The position numbers and the translations under genes are program-made. The notes under the pieces were generated by a model. The model was not told the DNA's origin. It made no database searches and worked only from the letters and a program-made list of their open reading frames with translations. DNA of 41,000 nt from NCBI GenBank assembly GCA_963575745.1, contig CAUYUJ010014558.1, forward strand, positions 335,731 through 376,730, read 5' to 3'. Origin of the DNA: Prorocentrum cordatum. Its lineage: Eukaryota > Sar > Dinophyceae > Prorocentrales > Prorocentraceae. Positions 26,641-36,599 of the stretch are shown piece after piece (positions within the stretch are counted from its first letter, which is position 1; each line of letters starts with the position of its first letter).

Positions 26641-27840
26641 CCCTCTTGGGCCTCCTTGGGCCCACGTGGGGTTCCCTCGGGGCGCCCTCTTGGGCCTGTC
26701 TTGGGGCCCTCTTGGGCCATCTTGGGCGCCTCTTGGGCCGTCTTGGGGCCCTCTTGGGCTGTCCTGGGGCCCTCTTGGAAGCTTCTTGGGCCGTCTTGGG
26801 GCGGTCTTGGGCGCCTCTTGGGCCGTCCTGTAACGTCGGAAAGCCCAAAAGACAACTTTGTTGAAAATGTACGTTTTACGAAGGGAATGGGCCAATTTTT
26901 GCGTCGAGGGGCCCTCTTGGGACGCATGTTGGAGGCTTCTTGGGGCCTCTTGGGGGCGTCCTTGGACGTCTGGGGTCTCCTGGGGCCTCTTGAGGGGCCT
27001 CCTGGGGGCCTCCTGGCGGCCTCTTGGGGCGGAAGGCTCGAGCTTGCGGTTCGTGGTCCCCCTCTGGGCCCCCTCTTGGGCCCGTCTTGGGGCCCTCTTG
27101 GGCCATCTTGGGCGCCTCTTGGGCCGTCTTGGGGCCCTCTTGGGCTGTCCTGGGGCCCTCTGGGAAGCTTCTTGGGCCGTCTTGGGGCGGTCTTGGGCGC
27201 CTCTTGGGCCGTCCTGTAACGTCGGAAAGCCCAAAAGGCGACTTTGTTAAAAATGTACGTTTTACGAAGGGAATGGGCCAATTCTTGCGTCTAGGGGCCC
27301 TCTTGGGACGCATGTTGGAGGCTTCTTGGAGCCTCTTGGGGGCGTCCTTGGACGTCTGGGGTCTCCTGGGGCCTCTTGAGGGGCCTCCTGGGGGCCTCCT
27401 GGCGGCCTCTTGGGGCGGAAGGCTCGAGCTTGCGGTTCGTGGTCCCCCTCTGGGCCCCCTCTTGGGCCCGTCTTGGGGCCCTCTTGGGCCATCTTGGGCG
27501 CCTCTTGGGCCGTCTTGGGGCCCTCTTGGGCTGTCCTGGGGCCCTCTTGGAAGCTTCTTGGGCCGTCTTGGGGCGGTCTTGGGCGCCTCTTGGGCCGTCC
27601 TGTAACGTCGGAAAGCCCAAAAGACAACTTTGTTGAAAATGTACGTTTTACGAAGGGAATGGGCCAATTTTTGCGTCTAGGGGCCCTCTTGGGACGCATG
27701 TTGGAGGCTTCTTGGGGCCTCTTGGGGGCCTCCTTGGACGTCTGGAGGCCATCTTCAGCATCTCGGAGCCCTCTTGGAGGCCTCTTGGAAGTTTCTTGGG
27801 CCGTCTTGGGCGCTTCTTGGGCCGTCTTGTCTGACTGGGG
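26640..27840 (+). repeat. 386-bp tandem repeat, about three units
   Basis: The non-repetitive marker TAACGTCGGAAAGCCCAAAA occurs at 26831, 27217 and 27603, exactly 386 bp apart. Each is followed by GTACGTTTTACGAAGGGAAT and then long runs of CTCTTGGGGCC/TCTTGGGCCGT decamers. The third unit degenerates after about 27740. Frames stay open as Leu/Gly/Trp/Pro repeats and should not be taken as proteins. Confidence 0.95.
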
Positions 27841-27954
27841 AGGCCTCCGGCAAGCCCCGACGAGCCTCCGGGCCCCCCGGGGCGCACATTTGTGGTAGAG
27901 GTCCCGGCCCCGGGCCCCCGGACCCGGTGCGCCGTTATATGTGTATATCCACAC

Positions 27955-27999
<45 letters not shown>

Positions 28000-28048
28000 A
28001 TATGTGTGTGTGTGTATGTATGTATTTATGTGTGTGTGCATATGTGTA

Positions 28049-28108
<60 letters not shown>
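27955..28108. repeat. (TA)n and (TG)n microsatellites
   Basis: (TA)n at about 27960-28002, mixed TG/TATG to 28056, then (TA)n at 28057-28107, followed by a poly-G run. Confidence 0.9.
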
Positions 28109-28109
28109 T

Positions 28110-28940
28110 GGGTGGGGGGGGGGGCCAGGGGGTCCCGCCCAGGGACCTCGGCGCGCATGGGGGGCCCAGGGCCTTACTTCCTTGCGTCTGTTTAACAAGG
28201 TTTCGGCGACCTGGAGGCAACAGGGCCCCAAAATGTCGCAGGGAGCTCCAGGGGCTGCTCCCGCCTGGTGCCCCAGGTCTCCCACGGGCCTCCCAGAGGC
28301 CTCCAGGAGAGCTGCCCAAAGCTCTCACACGCGGTTGTCCCATAGTTGTTCCACGTTTTTCTCCACGCAGCCTGTTCTGCATCCCCACGCAGCACGACAG
28401 CCCCAGACGACGCCCAGGCAGTCCCGGTTCGGCCCCCGAGGCTCCCAACGTTGTCCCCACCCCAGATGGCTCCGCATGGGAGGATCGGCGCGCACTTTCC
28501 TTGTGTTTTTTTTGCAAGGTTGAGGCCTCCCAGAGAGCTCCCCGAAGCCCAAACCGCCCACTGCGGCGCCTGAGGTTCCCAACGCTGCCTTTAGACGGCC
28601 CAACAAGGCACCCAAATTGCCCAAACTGCACCCAAGGGGGGCCCAGGAGTACCCCGAGGCAGCTGAGGTTGGGCCCAAGACAGCTCAACTGGCCGACAAA
28701 ACGGCTCCAGACACTTCCACAAAGCCTCCGCTGCGGCCCCGCTGCGGCCGCTCGCGGCGAAACGCGCGGCGGAACTCGCGGAAACCCCAGTTGTTCCTTT
28801 TCCCATTCCTCTTCCCCCCTTGCTCCAACTCCTGATTCTGCTCACGCTGCTGCTGATGCTGCTGCTGCACACTTCTTTCTCCCCCTCCACCCCCACCTCC
28901 TCTTCCTTCCGCCCCTCCCCTTACTTCCCCACCGCCGTTC
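28110..28940. other. Unassigned stretch with CCCAGG-type minisatellite remnants
   Basis: No gene recognised. Short degenerate decamers related to CAGGAGGCCC recur around 28240-28330. From 28790 it grades into a pyrimidine-rich tract. Confidence 0.5.
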
Positions 28941-29070
28941 CTCCTCCTCCTCCTCCTCCTCCTCCTCCTCCTCCTCCTCCTCCTCCTCCTCCTCCTCCTC
29001 CTCCCCTCCCCTCCTCCTCCTCCTCCTCCTCCTCCTCCTCCTCCTCCTCCTCCTCCTCCTCCTCCTCCGC
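28940..29070. repeat. (CCT)n microsatellite
   Basis: About 130 bp of CCT units with one CCTCCCCTCCC interruption near 29000. Confidence 0.93.
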
Positions 29071-29149
29071 CTCCTCTTCACGCCGGCAGCGCAGCGCGAG
29101 AAACCCCAGGCTCCAGGAGGGTCAGCCGCCAGGGCCCTCTGGAACGAGA

Positions 29150-29250
29150 TCCGCTGTCGATGGCGCTGCTCGCCGTAGCATCCTTTGGCGCCATGACGCC
29201 GCGAGTAGAACCCAAGCGCGCGCGTTGTTCTGGCATGTGTATATATCCAC
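29150..29250 (-). mobile_element. Dispersed (TA)n-headed repeat, copy 2
   Basis: Read on the minus strand: a TATACACATG head, CCAGAACAACGCGCGCGCTT, GGGTTCTACTCGCGGCGTCA, then about 40 bp more. It aligns with copy 1 at 25636-25760 but lacks the 11-bp CGCGCGCGCTT duplication. The orientation is opposite to copy 1. Confidence 0.5.
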
Positions 29251-29455
29251 ATATACACACATACACGCATACATAAATATGCATAGATATGTACATATAT
29301 ATAGACGTACGTAGACACATGTGTAGATGTACACGTATACATAAATATATTGATCGACATATTGGTCTGTTATATACATATATATATATATATGTACATA
29401 CATACATACATACATACATACATACATACATACAGACATACATACATACATACGC
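29237..29455. repeat. TATG/CATA microsatellite cluster
   Basis: Mixed CATA/TATA tetranucleotides and dinucleotides, including a (CATA)n run at about 29397-29432. Confidence 0.9.
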
Positions 29456-29599
29456 TCCCCCCCCCGTAGGCGACTACCGTTCTGCATGTTGGCGTCCAAA
29501 CGAAGCGGTGATGCGATGTTGTGCTCCTGTCAACGCGCTGGCGATGTATGCTAGAATAACCCATGGCAGAACCCCGACGTAGCGCAGACGCACTACCTA

Positions 29600-30480
29600 G
29601 TCTGCGCCCACCTTCCAGCGCGTCGCGCAAGATGTGCTGCACCATCTCCCCCGTCTTGGCCCACGCGCCGTCGCCCTTGCGCCAGTAGTCGCACTGTGCC
29701 GAGCGGATATTGGCGGGGAGCAGCTTGGTTTCTGCCCTGGCGCTGGCGCTCCTGTGCGCCGGGTGTTTTTTATATGAAACGCCACCCACGTTCTATGATC
29801 TGCGCTCCGCTCTCGACCTTGAGGTACATGCCAGACGGGGGCACGTGCGTCTTCAGCTGGACGCACTCGGGAGGACCGAGCGCGTTCTTGCCGCCGACAT
29901 TCGCGCACGTCTTCTTGTGACCAACGAAGTCGTGAATGACCCCAGGCACACGTAGTATAAGAATGCGCCGAGTCAGCGTGAAAGATGACATCGCGGTCTC
30001 TCAACCAGCCGTCAGCAAGGGGCCCCCACTCCACTTTGCGCACGGCCTCAGGGCCAGGGGCACGCTTCTCCGCCATGTCAGCGCGCAGTCCCGCAAGGGT
30101 CAGCGCGCGCGGCCTACCGCGCTGCGCGATGCCCGGCCACTGCTCCCACATGACGGGGCGAGGTGGGTCTTCCAAAGGTTCGGGGCCGTCAACCGGGCCC
30201 AGTTGGTCGAAGGTCGCCTCGTCGGCTCCCACGTCGGCCCATGCCTTCGGCCCACTGCGTTCACTGGTCGGCTCCGCGCCCCCCGCGCACATCCTCCGAC
30301 CTTGCTCAACGTTGCTTCAAGTCCGCCCCACCGCTCTGTGGTTGACGTCGAAAATGATGCGGGTGTTCGCGAGGGAAACCCCCGTGAGCTTCGCCAGTGC
30401 GACCACGTCCTGCTTCTGCAAGCTCTCGGAGGGCGATCGAGTTGCTGGGCGCAGGCGGCTGCAATGGCGTCACCGCCATC
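29600..30480 (-). pseudogene. ISXO2/IS1595-like DDE transposase pseudogene
   Basis: Collinear minus-strand pieces in three frames. LTGVSLANTRIIFDVNHRAV (about 30400-30340) is the helical N-terminal part. WADVGADEATFDQ (about 30235) carries the putative first Asp. DVIFHADSAHSY (29992-29957) is the second Asp box. GVIHDFVGHKKTCANVG and VQLKTHVPPSGMYLKVESGA lead to QIIERGWRFI (29790-29770), which is at the third acidic position. IRSAQCDYWRKGDGAWAKTG then EMVQHIL (29710-29640) forms the tail. The GVxHDxVxHxKK and GxQxIxRxW patterns match the ISXO2-like transposases that are abundant in dinoflagellate genomes, by memory of that family. Frameshifts near 29960 and 29785 and a stop near 30340 inactivate it. 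Terminal inverted repeats were not found. Confidence 0.7.
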
Positions 30481-30717
30481 GCGCGACAAAGCCCCCGCTG
30501 TCCAGCAACAGCCCGCGCGCCGCCTCGTCAAGCCAAGGGCGCCGCCTCCTCCCAGGCGTAGACCCGACCCGATCGGGCCAGCGCTTCTGACGAACGCGGG
30601 ACAGAGATGATGCGAGAGCCAAAGACAGGGGCGCAATCCCAGGCCCCGCCGCGCTGCGCGCACAGCTAAGATCGCACAGTTTGGAAAACAGCGAGCGCGC
30701 TTCCACCGTGCTAGACA

Positions 30718-31260
30718 GATATATAAATAGATCGATGTATAATTACAAACATTGTTGGATATATCGGCCGAGAGGTTGATAGGAACAAAGATACATATAT
30801 ATATATATATATATATACATAACACATGTATACACATAGATAAGTATATACATACACACAGAAAGGTACATCGATAGAGACAGGCAAAGGTAGGCGCCAG
30901 CTTCCGTGCGACCGAGCTTGCAGACAAAGACGGAGGTATAGGCCCAGGCTTTGCCAGGCGTGTGTGGGGCGATGTTTCGCGAAGTGCCAGCTCTGAGTCG
31001 AGTCGACGTGGCGCAGCGGCGGCGCTGGGGGATCGGCGCGGCGTCACCATCATCACCATCACTGCCAGCACCGCCATCGCCACCGCGACGATTCACCCCC
31101 ATAGATGGATAGGTCAGGATCTACATATAAAGAGAGATATAGATCGAGAGATAAATATATATATATATATATATGGTTGTATATATGTGGTGTATACATG
31201 TGTATATATGGACTGGTTGAGGGACCGGCCCGATATAGATCTATCGACGGATTAGATTGA
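30718..31260. repeat. TA/GATA-rich low-complexity region
   Basis: (TA)n at about 30793-30818 and 31147-31173, with GATA/CATA-like spacing between, plus a CATCACCATCAC-type run near 31045-31075. No gene recognised. Confidence 0.8.
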
Positions 31261-31442
31261 TGGAAGCACGCGGAAGTAGGTGGTTTTGATTTGCCCGTGT
31301 GCTCTTACATGGCAGTAGGCGGGCCCATCGCAAATTGACCGCCTCCTCCTTCCCCCCCCTACTTCCTTATCACCCGAAGGTTGGTTCCATCGGCATGGGT
31401 ATATAGCTATCCCCCCTCTTTCTCTCGTTTGTTATGATTATA

Positions 31443-31446
31443 TGTG

Positions 31447-31479
<33 letters not shown>

Positions 31480-31563
31480 TTCTCTGTCTCTTGTTCTCTC
31501 TCTCTCTCTCTCTATTTCTCTCTCTCTCTCTCTCTCTCTCTTTGTTTTTTGTTTATCTCTCTC

Positions 31564-31618
<55 letters not shown>

Positions 31619-31676
31619 TTATTATTATTATTTCGTCATTTGTTCCTGCCTGTCTCTCTCTCTCTCTCTCTCTTTC
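31443..31676. repeat. (CT)n microsatellite
   Basis: CT dinucleotides with short T-rich breaks at 31540-31555 and 31615-31645. Confidence 0.95.
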
Positions 31677-31754
31677 TCCAGAAGCGCAGTCGTGGGCCCA
31701 GGTTGATGATTGTTCCAGCCTTTGCTCCACGTCCCCCTCCTCATCCCACTCCTT

Positions 31755-31810
31755 TTTCCCCCCTCCCTCCTCCTCCTCCTACTCCTCATCCTCCTCCTCC
31801 TCCTCGTCTT
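31755..31810. repeat. (CCT)n microsatellite
   Basis: CTCCTCCTCCT units with TACTCCTCATC interruptions. Confidence 0.85.
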
Positions 31811-31947
31811 CCTCTCGCGTAGGTAGCATTAGCGTCGACAGTCTTAACATAGAAGACCGTGTGCAGTCGTAGTGTTGGTAGCTGTCGTCTTGGGACGCAA
31901 GCGCCGTGTCGAGTCCGATCCGGTCTTCCCCCTCCGTTCTGTCAGAG

Positions 31948-32063
31948 GTGTGAGGCTGCTGCAGGCCAGCATCCTCCATAGTCGGACCCTCCATCAGCCA
32001 GCGGTGCCCCCCAGCGGGGGAGCTCGTGGGAAGGCCCCCCTCTGGAGGCGAGGCGGCACGTGT
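31948..32063 (+). CDS. Weak candidate exon
   Basis: An AG|G acceptor (GTCAGAG|GTG) is followed by an open frame reading LLQASILHSRTLHQPAVPPS then GGARGKAPLWRRGGT, with a GT (GTCCGG) near 32063. The donor is poor and the frame stays open beyond it. Codon texture is better than its neighbours. No product assigned. Confidence 0.15.
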
Positions 32064-32193
32064 CCGGCATTGTTTCACAATAGTTCCGTTGCTAAGCGTA
32101 ACGTGGAACCTATCTCGGATCGTAGATCACAAATGCGTTGTTCCATTATGTTCCTTCTGTCTGCACGTGGATTGCGGACGTTCCCCGCGGGAG

Positions 32194-32331
32194 GTGGATG
32201 CTGAGTCCAGGGAGCTGCTGAGCCAGCCCAAGCAGGAAGAGTCGCAGAGCGCACACCAGCTGGCCCGCGAGATGATCAGGACTCCAGGAGGGAGGACGAG
32301 GGGGGAGGTGGATGTTTCGAAGTTCGAAGAG
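32194..32331 (+). CDS. Candidate exon, 46 codons, acidic/helical peptide
   Basis: A GGGAG|G acceptor preceded by a T/C-rich stretch, and a good donor GAG|GTGCGT at 32332. The segment is exactly 138 nt, phase 0 at both ends. It reads VDAESRELLSQPKQEESQSA, HQLAREMIRTPGGRTRGEVD, VSKFEE. Helical, charged and free of low complexity, it stands out from the purine-rich surroundings. It may belong to the same plus-strand gene as 38222-38366. No family recognised. Confidence 0.42.
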
Positions 32332-32519
32332 GTGCGTCGCAATTCTCGAGTCCGGGAGGCCTGTTTCGGGCACGGGTTGTCGAAAACGATCATGAATACA
32401 CAAAGTATGGCAGGACAGACCCCGGGAGGGGTCCAGGAACCAATTTTGTGCGGATTTCGTTGCGACGGACACGGAGGAGGAGAGAAGGGCACCGAGGTTT
32501 GACCTCAGGGTTGCGAGTA

Positions 32520-32760
32520 GATCAGGAGGAGGAGGAGGAGGAGGAGGAGGATGTAGAGGAGAAGAAAGAAGGACGAGAAGGAGGAGGTGGAGGGAGAAGA
32601 AGAAAAAGAGGAGAAGGAGGAGAAGGAGGATGAACAGCATGAGAAGGAACATGATCAGGACTTGGAGGCGGAAAGAGGAAGACAAGGAGGGATGATGAGG
32701 ACGAGGAGGGGGAGAGGCAGGAGGAGGAGGGATGAAGATGAGGATGAGGATGGAGATGTG
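32520..32760 (+). repeat. Purine-rich (GGA)n tract
   Basis: GAGGAGGAG and GAAGGAG units with interruptions, inside the putative intron between 32331 and 33034; a second block lies at 32928-32980. Confidence 0.88.
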
Positions 32761-33033
32761 GACATGGTGGGGAATACTAGGACAACGCCCACGCGAGGAT
32801 CATGTGCGTCGAATGTGCACAGTGCCCCGAAGGGTTCGCATGTGTTCCGCGCAGGCCTTCGTGAGGTTCCGTTGGTTTTCATATGTGTTGGTAGGAGTTT
32901 GGAAGGTTTCAAAAGGGGTTTTTGCTGGAGGAGGAGGAGGAGGAGATGGAGGAGGAAGAGGAGGAGGAGGAGGAGAACTGAGGGTCTCAGGTTTGTGAGA
33001 TCTTGGGTTTTTTTCTGGGCACCCTCCGAAGAG

Positions 33034-33087
33034 GCCTTGCGGGCACGGCCAAGGAAACCTCAAGCCGGAACGCGGTACTTGGGGGAG
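33034..33087 (+). CDS. Candidate exon, 18 codons, basic peptide
   Basis: Upstream TTTTTTTCTGGGCACCCTCC is a pyrimidine tract ending GAAGAG|G. The frame reads ALRARPRKPQAGTRYLGE up to donor GAG|GTCTGC at 33088. 54 nt, phase 0 at both ends, compatible with exon 32194-32331 across a 702-nt intron. Short, so chance is a real possibility. Confidence 0.28.
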
Positions 33088-33145
33088 GTCTGCGGGTCGG
33101 CTCTGCTTGGCAGGCCCATAGGATGAGGACAGAGCGCTCCGGAAG

Positions 33146-33218
33146 GTTTCTGGCTGTCTTCCCGCTCACGGGGCCTTCCACGGGCCCCGTGGCCATCAAC
33201 AAATTGCCCAGGAGGCGT
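33146..33218 (+). CDS. Weak candidate exon
   Basis: AG|G acceptor (CGGAAG|GTTT), open frame FLAVFPLTGPSTGPVAINKL then PRRR, and a GT (GTAAAG) donor after AGGAGGC. The peptide looks protein-like but no homology is recognised, and the spacing from the previous candidate exon is under 60 nt. Confidence 0.15.
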
Positions 33219-33400
33219 AAAGCTTTGAGGATCCCCCCTTGTTCCTTTCGGCGGGACTGAACTCCGCCCCTCCTCCTCCTGCTCCTGCTCCTCATCCTCC
33301 TTCTCTTCCTCTTCCTCGTCGTTGTTGCGCGGCGGGTGCCGCGGACAAATACTGTAAGTATTTTCCATTATTGGTGGGACCCCAGTCCGTCCATGATGGC

Positions 33401-33705
33401 GTCGAAAGGCTGTTTTTTTACGCGGGCCGACAGAAGTTCCTCTTGAGCCCGAGATGTCGGAAGCGCCGTGCCGTTCAAGTGAACGGATGTATGCTGGGCT
33501 CGCTTCGAATTGGGGCGTGCCACGTATTATGGGAGGAGATGCCGGAGTTTGTTCGGGCCCGTTGTGGCGCTCGAGCAAGCGATATTATGGAAGGAGCTTG
33601 TATGATGGCCAGGCCCGCTGTGGCGCTCGAACACCGACATGTTATAGGGGTTCAGGGAGGAAGCTATGCCCGCTGTGGCGCCCGAGCTTCCGACCTTGAC
33701 AGTTT
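33401..33705 (+). repeat. Composite duplicated block, copy 1: segment R1 with 55-bp subrepeats
   Basis: Homologous to 35735-36015: CGGGCCGA...TCTTGAG, then GTCGGAAGCGCCGTGCCGTT, CAAGTGAACGGATG and GGCGTGCCAC are shared in order. Internally CCCGCTGTGGCGCTCGA-type phrases recur at 33558, 33614 and 33669 (55-56-bp period). No coding function supported. Confidence 0.85.
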
Positions 33706-33707
33706 GC

Positions 33708-33840
33708 TTGTCTTCGTCCTCCTGGTCCTCCCTCCCCCTCTTCTTCCTCTTCCCTCTCGTCCTCCTCCCCCTCCCTCCTCCCACCTTCTTCCCTCTCCTG
33801 CCTCCTCCTTCCGCTCCCCTCCTTCCTCTGTTTTTCCTTA
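33708..33840. repeat. Pyrimidine-rich (CCT) tract of composite block, copy 1
   Basis: CTTCGTCCTCCTGGTCCTCC leads into CCT/CTT-rich sequence. The same CTTCGTCCTCCT start follows segment R1 in copy 2 at 36018. Confidence 0.85.
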
Positions 33841-33954
33841 TAAATAATTCCTCCCTGTCGCACCCCGAGGCCACACGGAAGGGCAGGCCGGGCGTTTCGC
33901 TTGAGACTCTTGTGTCATTTATGAGCCTGAAATTGCAGCAGTTTCGCGCGTGGG

Positions 33955-34215
33955 GGGCGAGTCGTTTTCAAAATGTGGCTCTCGTTTTAGCGCCGCGCAC
34001 ATTCGTTTTTTTTAAGTTCGAGACCTTCTCGGATTGAGGACAGGTCGTTTTCAAAATGTGGCTCTCGCCTCCAGCCGCGCACATTCGTTTTAGAATATTT
34101 CAAGAGCTTCACGGATTGAGGACAGGTCGTTTTCAATATGTGGCAGGATTTTCACAGATTGAGGGCGGCTCGTTTTCAAGATGTGGTTCCCGCCGCAGCG
34201 CCGCGCACATTCGTT
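33955..34215 (+). repeat. 83-bp tandem repeat (GTCGTTTTCAAAATGTGG)
   Basis: GTCGTTTTCAAAATGTGGCT occurs at 33961 and 34044, with variants at 34126 and 34168 (spacings 83, 82, 42). Units carry CGCGCACATTCGTTTT and CGGATTGAGGACAG. Confidence 0.88.
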
Positions 34216-34295
34216 TTAAACGATTGCAGGAATTCTGTTCGTTCTCATGGCTGATTTTCCAGAAGTGTTGTTTTGGAACGGTTCTGGATTATCCG

Positions 34296-34435
34296 GGCGC
34301 AATAGTTACGTGGATTCGCGGTGTCGAAGTCCTAGGAATGGTGTTCCGGCGCGATTCAGGATCGTCAAGACGCAACAGTCATATTGATTCGTAGCGTTGA
34401 AGTCCTGAGAATGGTGTTTTGGCACGCGTCGAGAT
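34296..34435 (+). repeat. 71-bp tandem duplication
   Basis: CGCAATAGTTACGTGGATTC, then GTCGAAGTCCTAGGAATGGT at about 34299, repeats with changes as CGCAACAGTCATATTGATTC, then GTTGAAGTCCTGAGAATGGT, about 71 bp later. Confidence 0.75.
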
Positions 34436-34554
34436 TTTTACATTGTTGTTCCCCAGCGGCGCGTTTCCCTCCGTAGACATGAACCTTTGTTGGGGTTTAT
34501 GAAGAGGGAGCTTGGAGGGAGGGTGTATTCCAGCATCGTCGATTGGGTTTACAT

Positions 34555-34860
34555 TGGTCCTTCCTCCCCCTCCTCCTCCACCTTCTCCTCTTCCATCCTC
34601 CTTCCCCTTCCCACTCCCCCCTCGTTTGTCCTCCAATATTCCCCTCCCGCTTCCGGCCCCCTCGTTCTTCTTCTCTCCTCCCCATTTCCTCCTCCTCCCC
34701 CCCTGTCTTCCTCTCCCCTCCCCTCCCCATGCCTTCGTCTCCCCCTGTCTTCCTCTCCCCTCCCCTCCCCCTGTCTTCCTCTCCTATTCCTATCTCTCTT
34801 CCTCTCCCCTCCCCATTGCCTCCTCCCACCTCATTTCCTCTCTTCGCCCTGGGCACGCCT
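34555..34860. repeat. Pyrimidine-rich tract with TCTTCCTCTCCCCTCCCCT repeats
   Basis: CCTCCCC/CTTCCTCTCC units repeat about every 26-40 bp between 34690 and 34820. Open in all plus frames as Pro/Ser repeats. Confidence 0.85.
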
Positions 34861-34869
34861 CTTCCCCGT

Positions 34870-35060
34870 AGAATCATGGCATTGGTGTGCAGTGCCACAA
34901 TTCCGTGGATAGCAGGATGTTTCATGCGCAGTGCCCCGTGGATACGATGTCTTGTAGATTATCATTGTAGATTCCCGCGCAGGAACATACATGCATCGGT
35001 TGTCTTTCCACACACGGGAGACTTAATGCAGATCCGCGGAAAAAATGTGATGCATTAGAA
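34870..35060. repeat. Composite block segment S, copy 1
   Basis: AATCATGGCATTGGTGTGCAGTGCCACAATTCCGTGGATA... aligns with 36331-36400 (AATCATATAATTGATATGCA, GCGCCACAGTTCCGTGGATA). It continues GCGCAGTGCCCCGTGGAT in both. It links the pyrimidine tract to the 59-bp array. Confidence 0.75.
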
Positions 35061-35174
35061 TTGTTAAACAACGAGAAAGGGATCACGTTTGATCCAGAGG
35101 CTTTGTCATATGTTTCACCACAGGAGGAAATACCTGCCGGCCTGAGGACGAAGGAATTGTCACAGTTTGGCAGA

Positions 35175-35735
35175 TATCCGTTCCCACAGTTCCAAATCCC
35201 GCCGAAGGATTTGGAACGTATTGGCAGGTTTTGGTTGGGGAGATCCAGTTCCAAACCCCGCCGCACGAGTTGGCGCATATTGGCAGACATTGGTTGGGGA
35301 GACGCAGTTCCAAATCCCGCTGAAGGATGTGGCACTCGTTGGCAGGCATTGGTTGGGGAGACGCACTCCCGAATCCTGTCGAAGGGTGTGGCGCGTTTTG
35401 GAAGGTATTGGTTGGGGGGGACGCAGCTCCAAATTCCGTTAAGGATACGGCGCATTGTGGCAGGTGTCGGTTGGGGAGACGCAGTTCCCAATCCCGCCGC
35501 ACGATTTGGCGCGCGTTGTCAGGCATTGGTTGAGGAGACGCAATCCCGAATCCCGCCGAAGATTGTGGCGCGTTTTGGAAGGTATTGGTTGGGGCGACGC
35601 AGTTCCACATCCTGTTAAGGATGCGGCGCATTGTGGCAGGTGTTGGCGGAGGAGACGTAGTTCCAAATCCCGCCGCGCGATGTGGCGCATGTTGGCAGAT
35701 ATTGGTTGGGGAGATGCGGTTCCAAATCCTGTTTG
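35175..35735 (+). repeat. 59-bp tandem array (TTGGTTGGGGAGACGCAGTTCC)
   Basis: GGTTGGGG or a variant starts at 35233, 35292, 35351, 35410, 35469, 35528, 35587, about 35646 and 35704, a constant 59 bp. Units continue CAGTTCCAAATCCCGCC, a variable AGGATGTGGCGC part, and TTTGGCAGGTAT. A 59-bp unit rotates the reading frame each time, so open frames here cycle through three translations. The GGTTGGGG core is G-rich. Confidence 0.95.
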
Positions 35736-36015
35736 CGCGGGCCGAACGGTTTTTTTCTTGAGTCCGAGGTGTCGGAAGCGCCGTGCCGTTCAAGTGATCG
35801 GATGCATGTTGCGTTCGCTTTTGATCGGGGCGTGCCACATGTTCTGGGACGAGATGCGGGAGTTGGCCGGGCCCGCCGTGGTGATCGAGCAACCGTATGT
35901 GATGGGAGGGGTTCGTGTGATGGCCAGGCCCGCTGTGACGCTCGATCGCCCACATGTTACGTGGAGGGTTCCGGGGGTGGCTATGCCCGCTCGAGGTCTC
36001 AACATTGATACTTTG
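35735..36015 (+). repeat. Composite duplicated block, copy 2: segment R1
   Basis: Aligns with 33401-33705, including GTCGGAAGCGCCGTGCCGTT, CAAGTGATCGGATGCATGTT and GATGGCCAGGCCCGCTGTG. It starts directly at the end of the 59-bp array of copy 1, so the block unit reads R1 - pyrimidine tract - S - 59-bp array. Confidence 0.85.
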
Positions 36016-36017
36016 TT

Positions 36018-36310
36018 TGTCTTCGTCCTCCTCGTCCTCCCTCCTCCTGTTTTCCTCTTCCTTCTCGACCTCCTCCCCCTCCCTCCTCCAGCCTTCTCCC
36101 CCCTCCTGCCTCCTCCCTCCGTTCCCTTTCTTCCTAATTTCTCATCTTTCCTCCTCCCTCCCTCCTCCACCTCCACCTTTTCCTCCTTTTCCCACCCGTT
36201 CCTACTCCTCCCTCATGTGTCCTCCTATATCAGCCTCCCACTTCCGTCCCCCTCGTTCTTCTTCTCTCCTCCCCATTGCCTCCTCCTCCCCCACTGTCTT
36301 CACCCCGGGA
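36018..36310. repeat. Pyrimidine-rich tract of composite block, copy 2
   Basis: CTTCGTCCTCCTCGTCCTCC start, followed by CCT/CTT-rich sequence with TTCTTCTCTCCTCCCCATTG, also seen in copy 1. Confidence 0.85.
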
Positions 36311-36599
36311 AAACCGCTTTCCCCCGCTGAATCATATAATTGATATGCAGCGCCACAGTTCCGTGGATAACATGATGCCTCACGCGCAGTGCCCCGTAGA
36401 TCCAATTCCTGTGGGTCCATTGTTCCACGAAGCTAAATGTAACGATTTGCTTTCACACACGCAAAAAAATGTTCCGCGGAGCACAGACGTATGGTGCACC
36501 CAATTATTACACCGGGAAACGGAGCACATTGGAACCATAAGTGTTGTCATATTTTAGTCCAAGAGGATCAAACGTTCGGAATGGGAATGAAACTTTTGG

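Noticed and set aside
25798-27898. Long Gly/Leu/Trp/Pro-rich frames on both strands
   Set aside because: They follow the CTTGGGGCC decamer and the 386-bp repeat. Sequence identity is at DNA level across frames.
27935-28285. Tyr/Ile-rich peptides
   Set aside because: Translation of TA/TG microsatellites.
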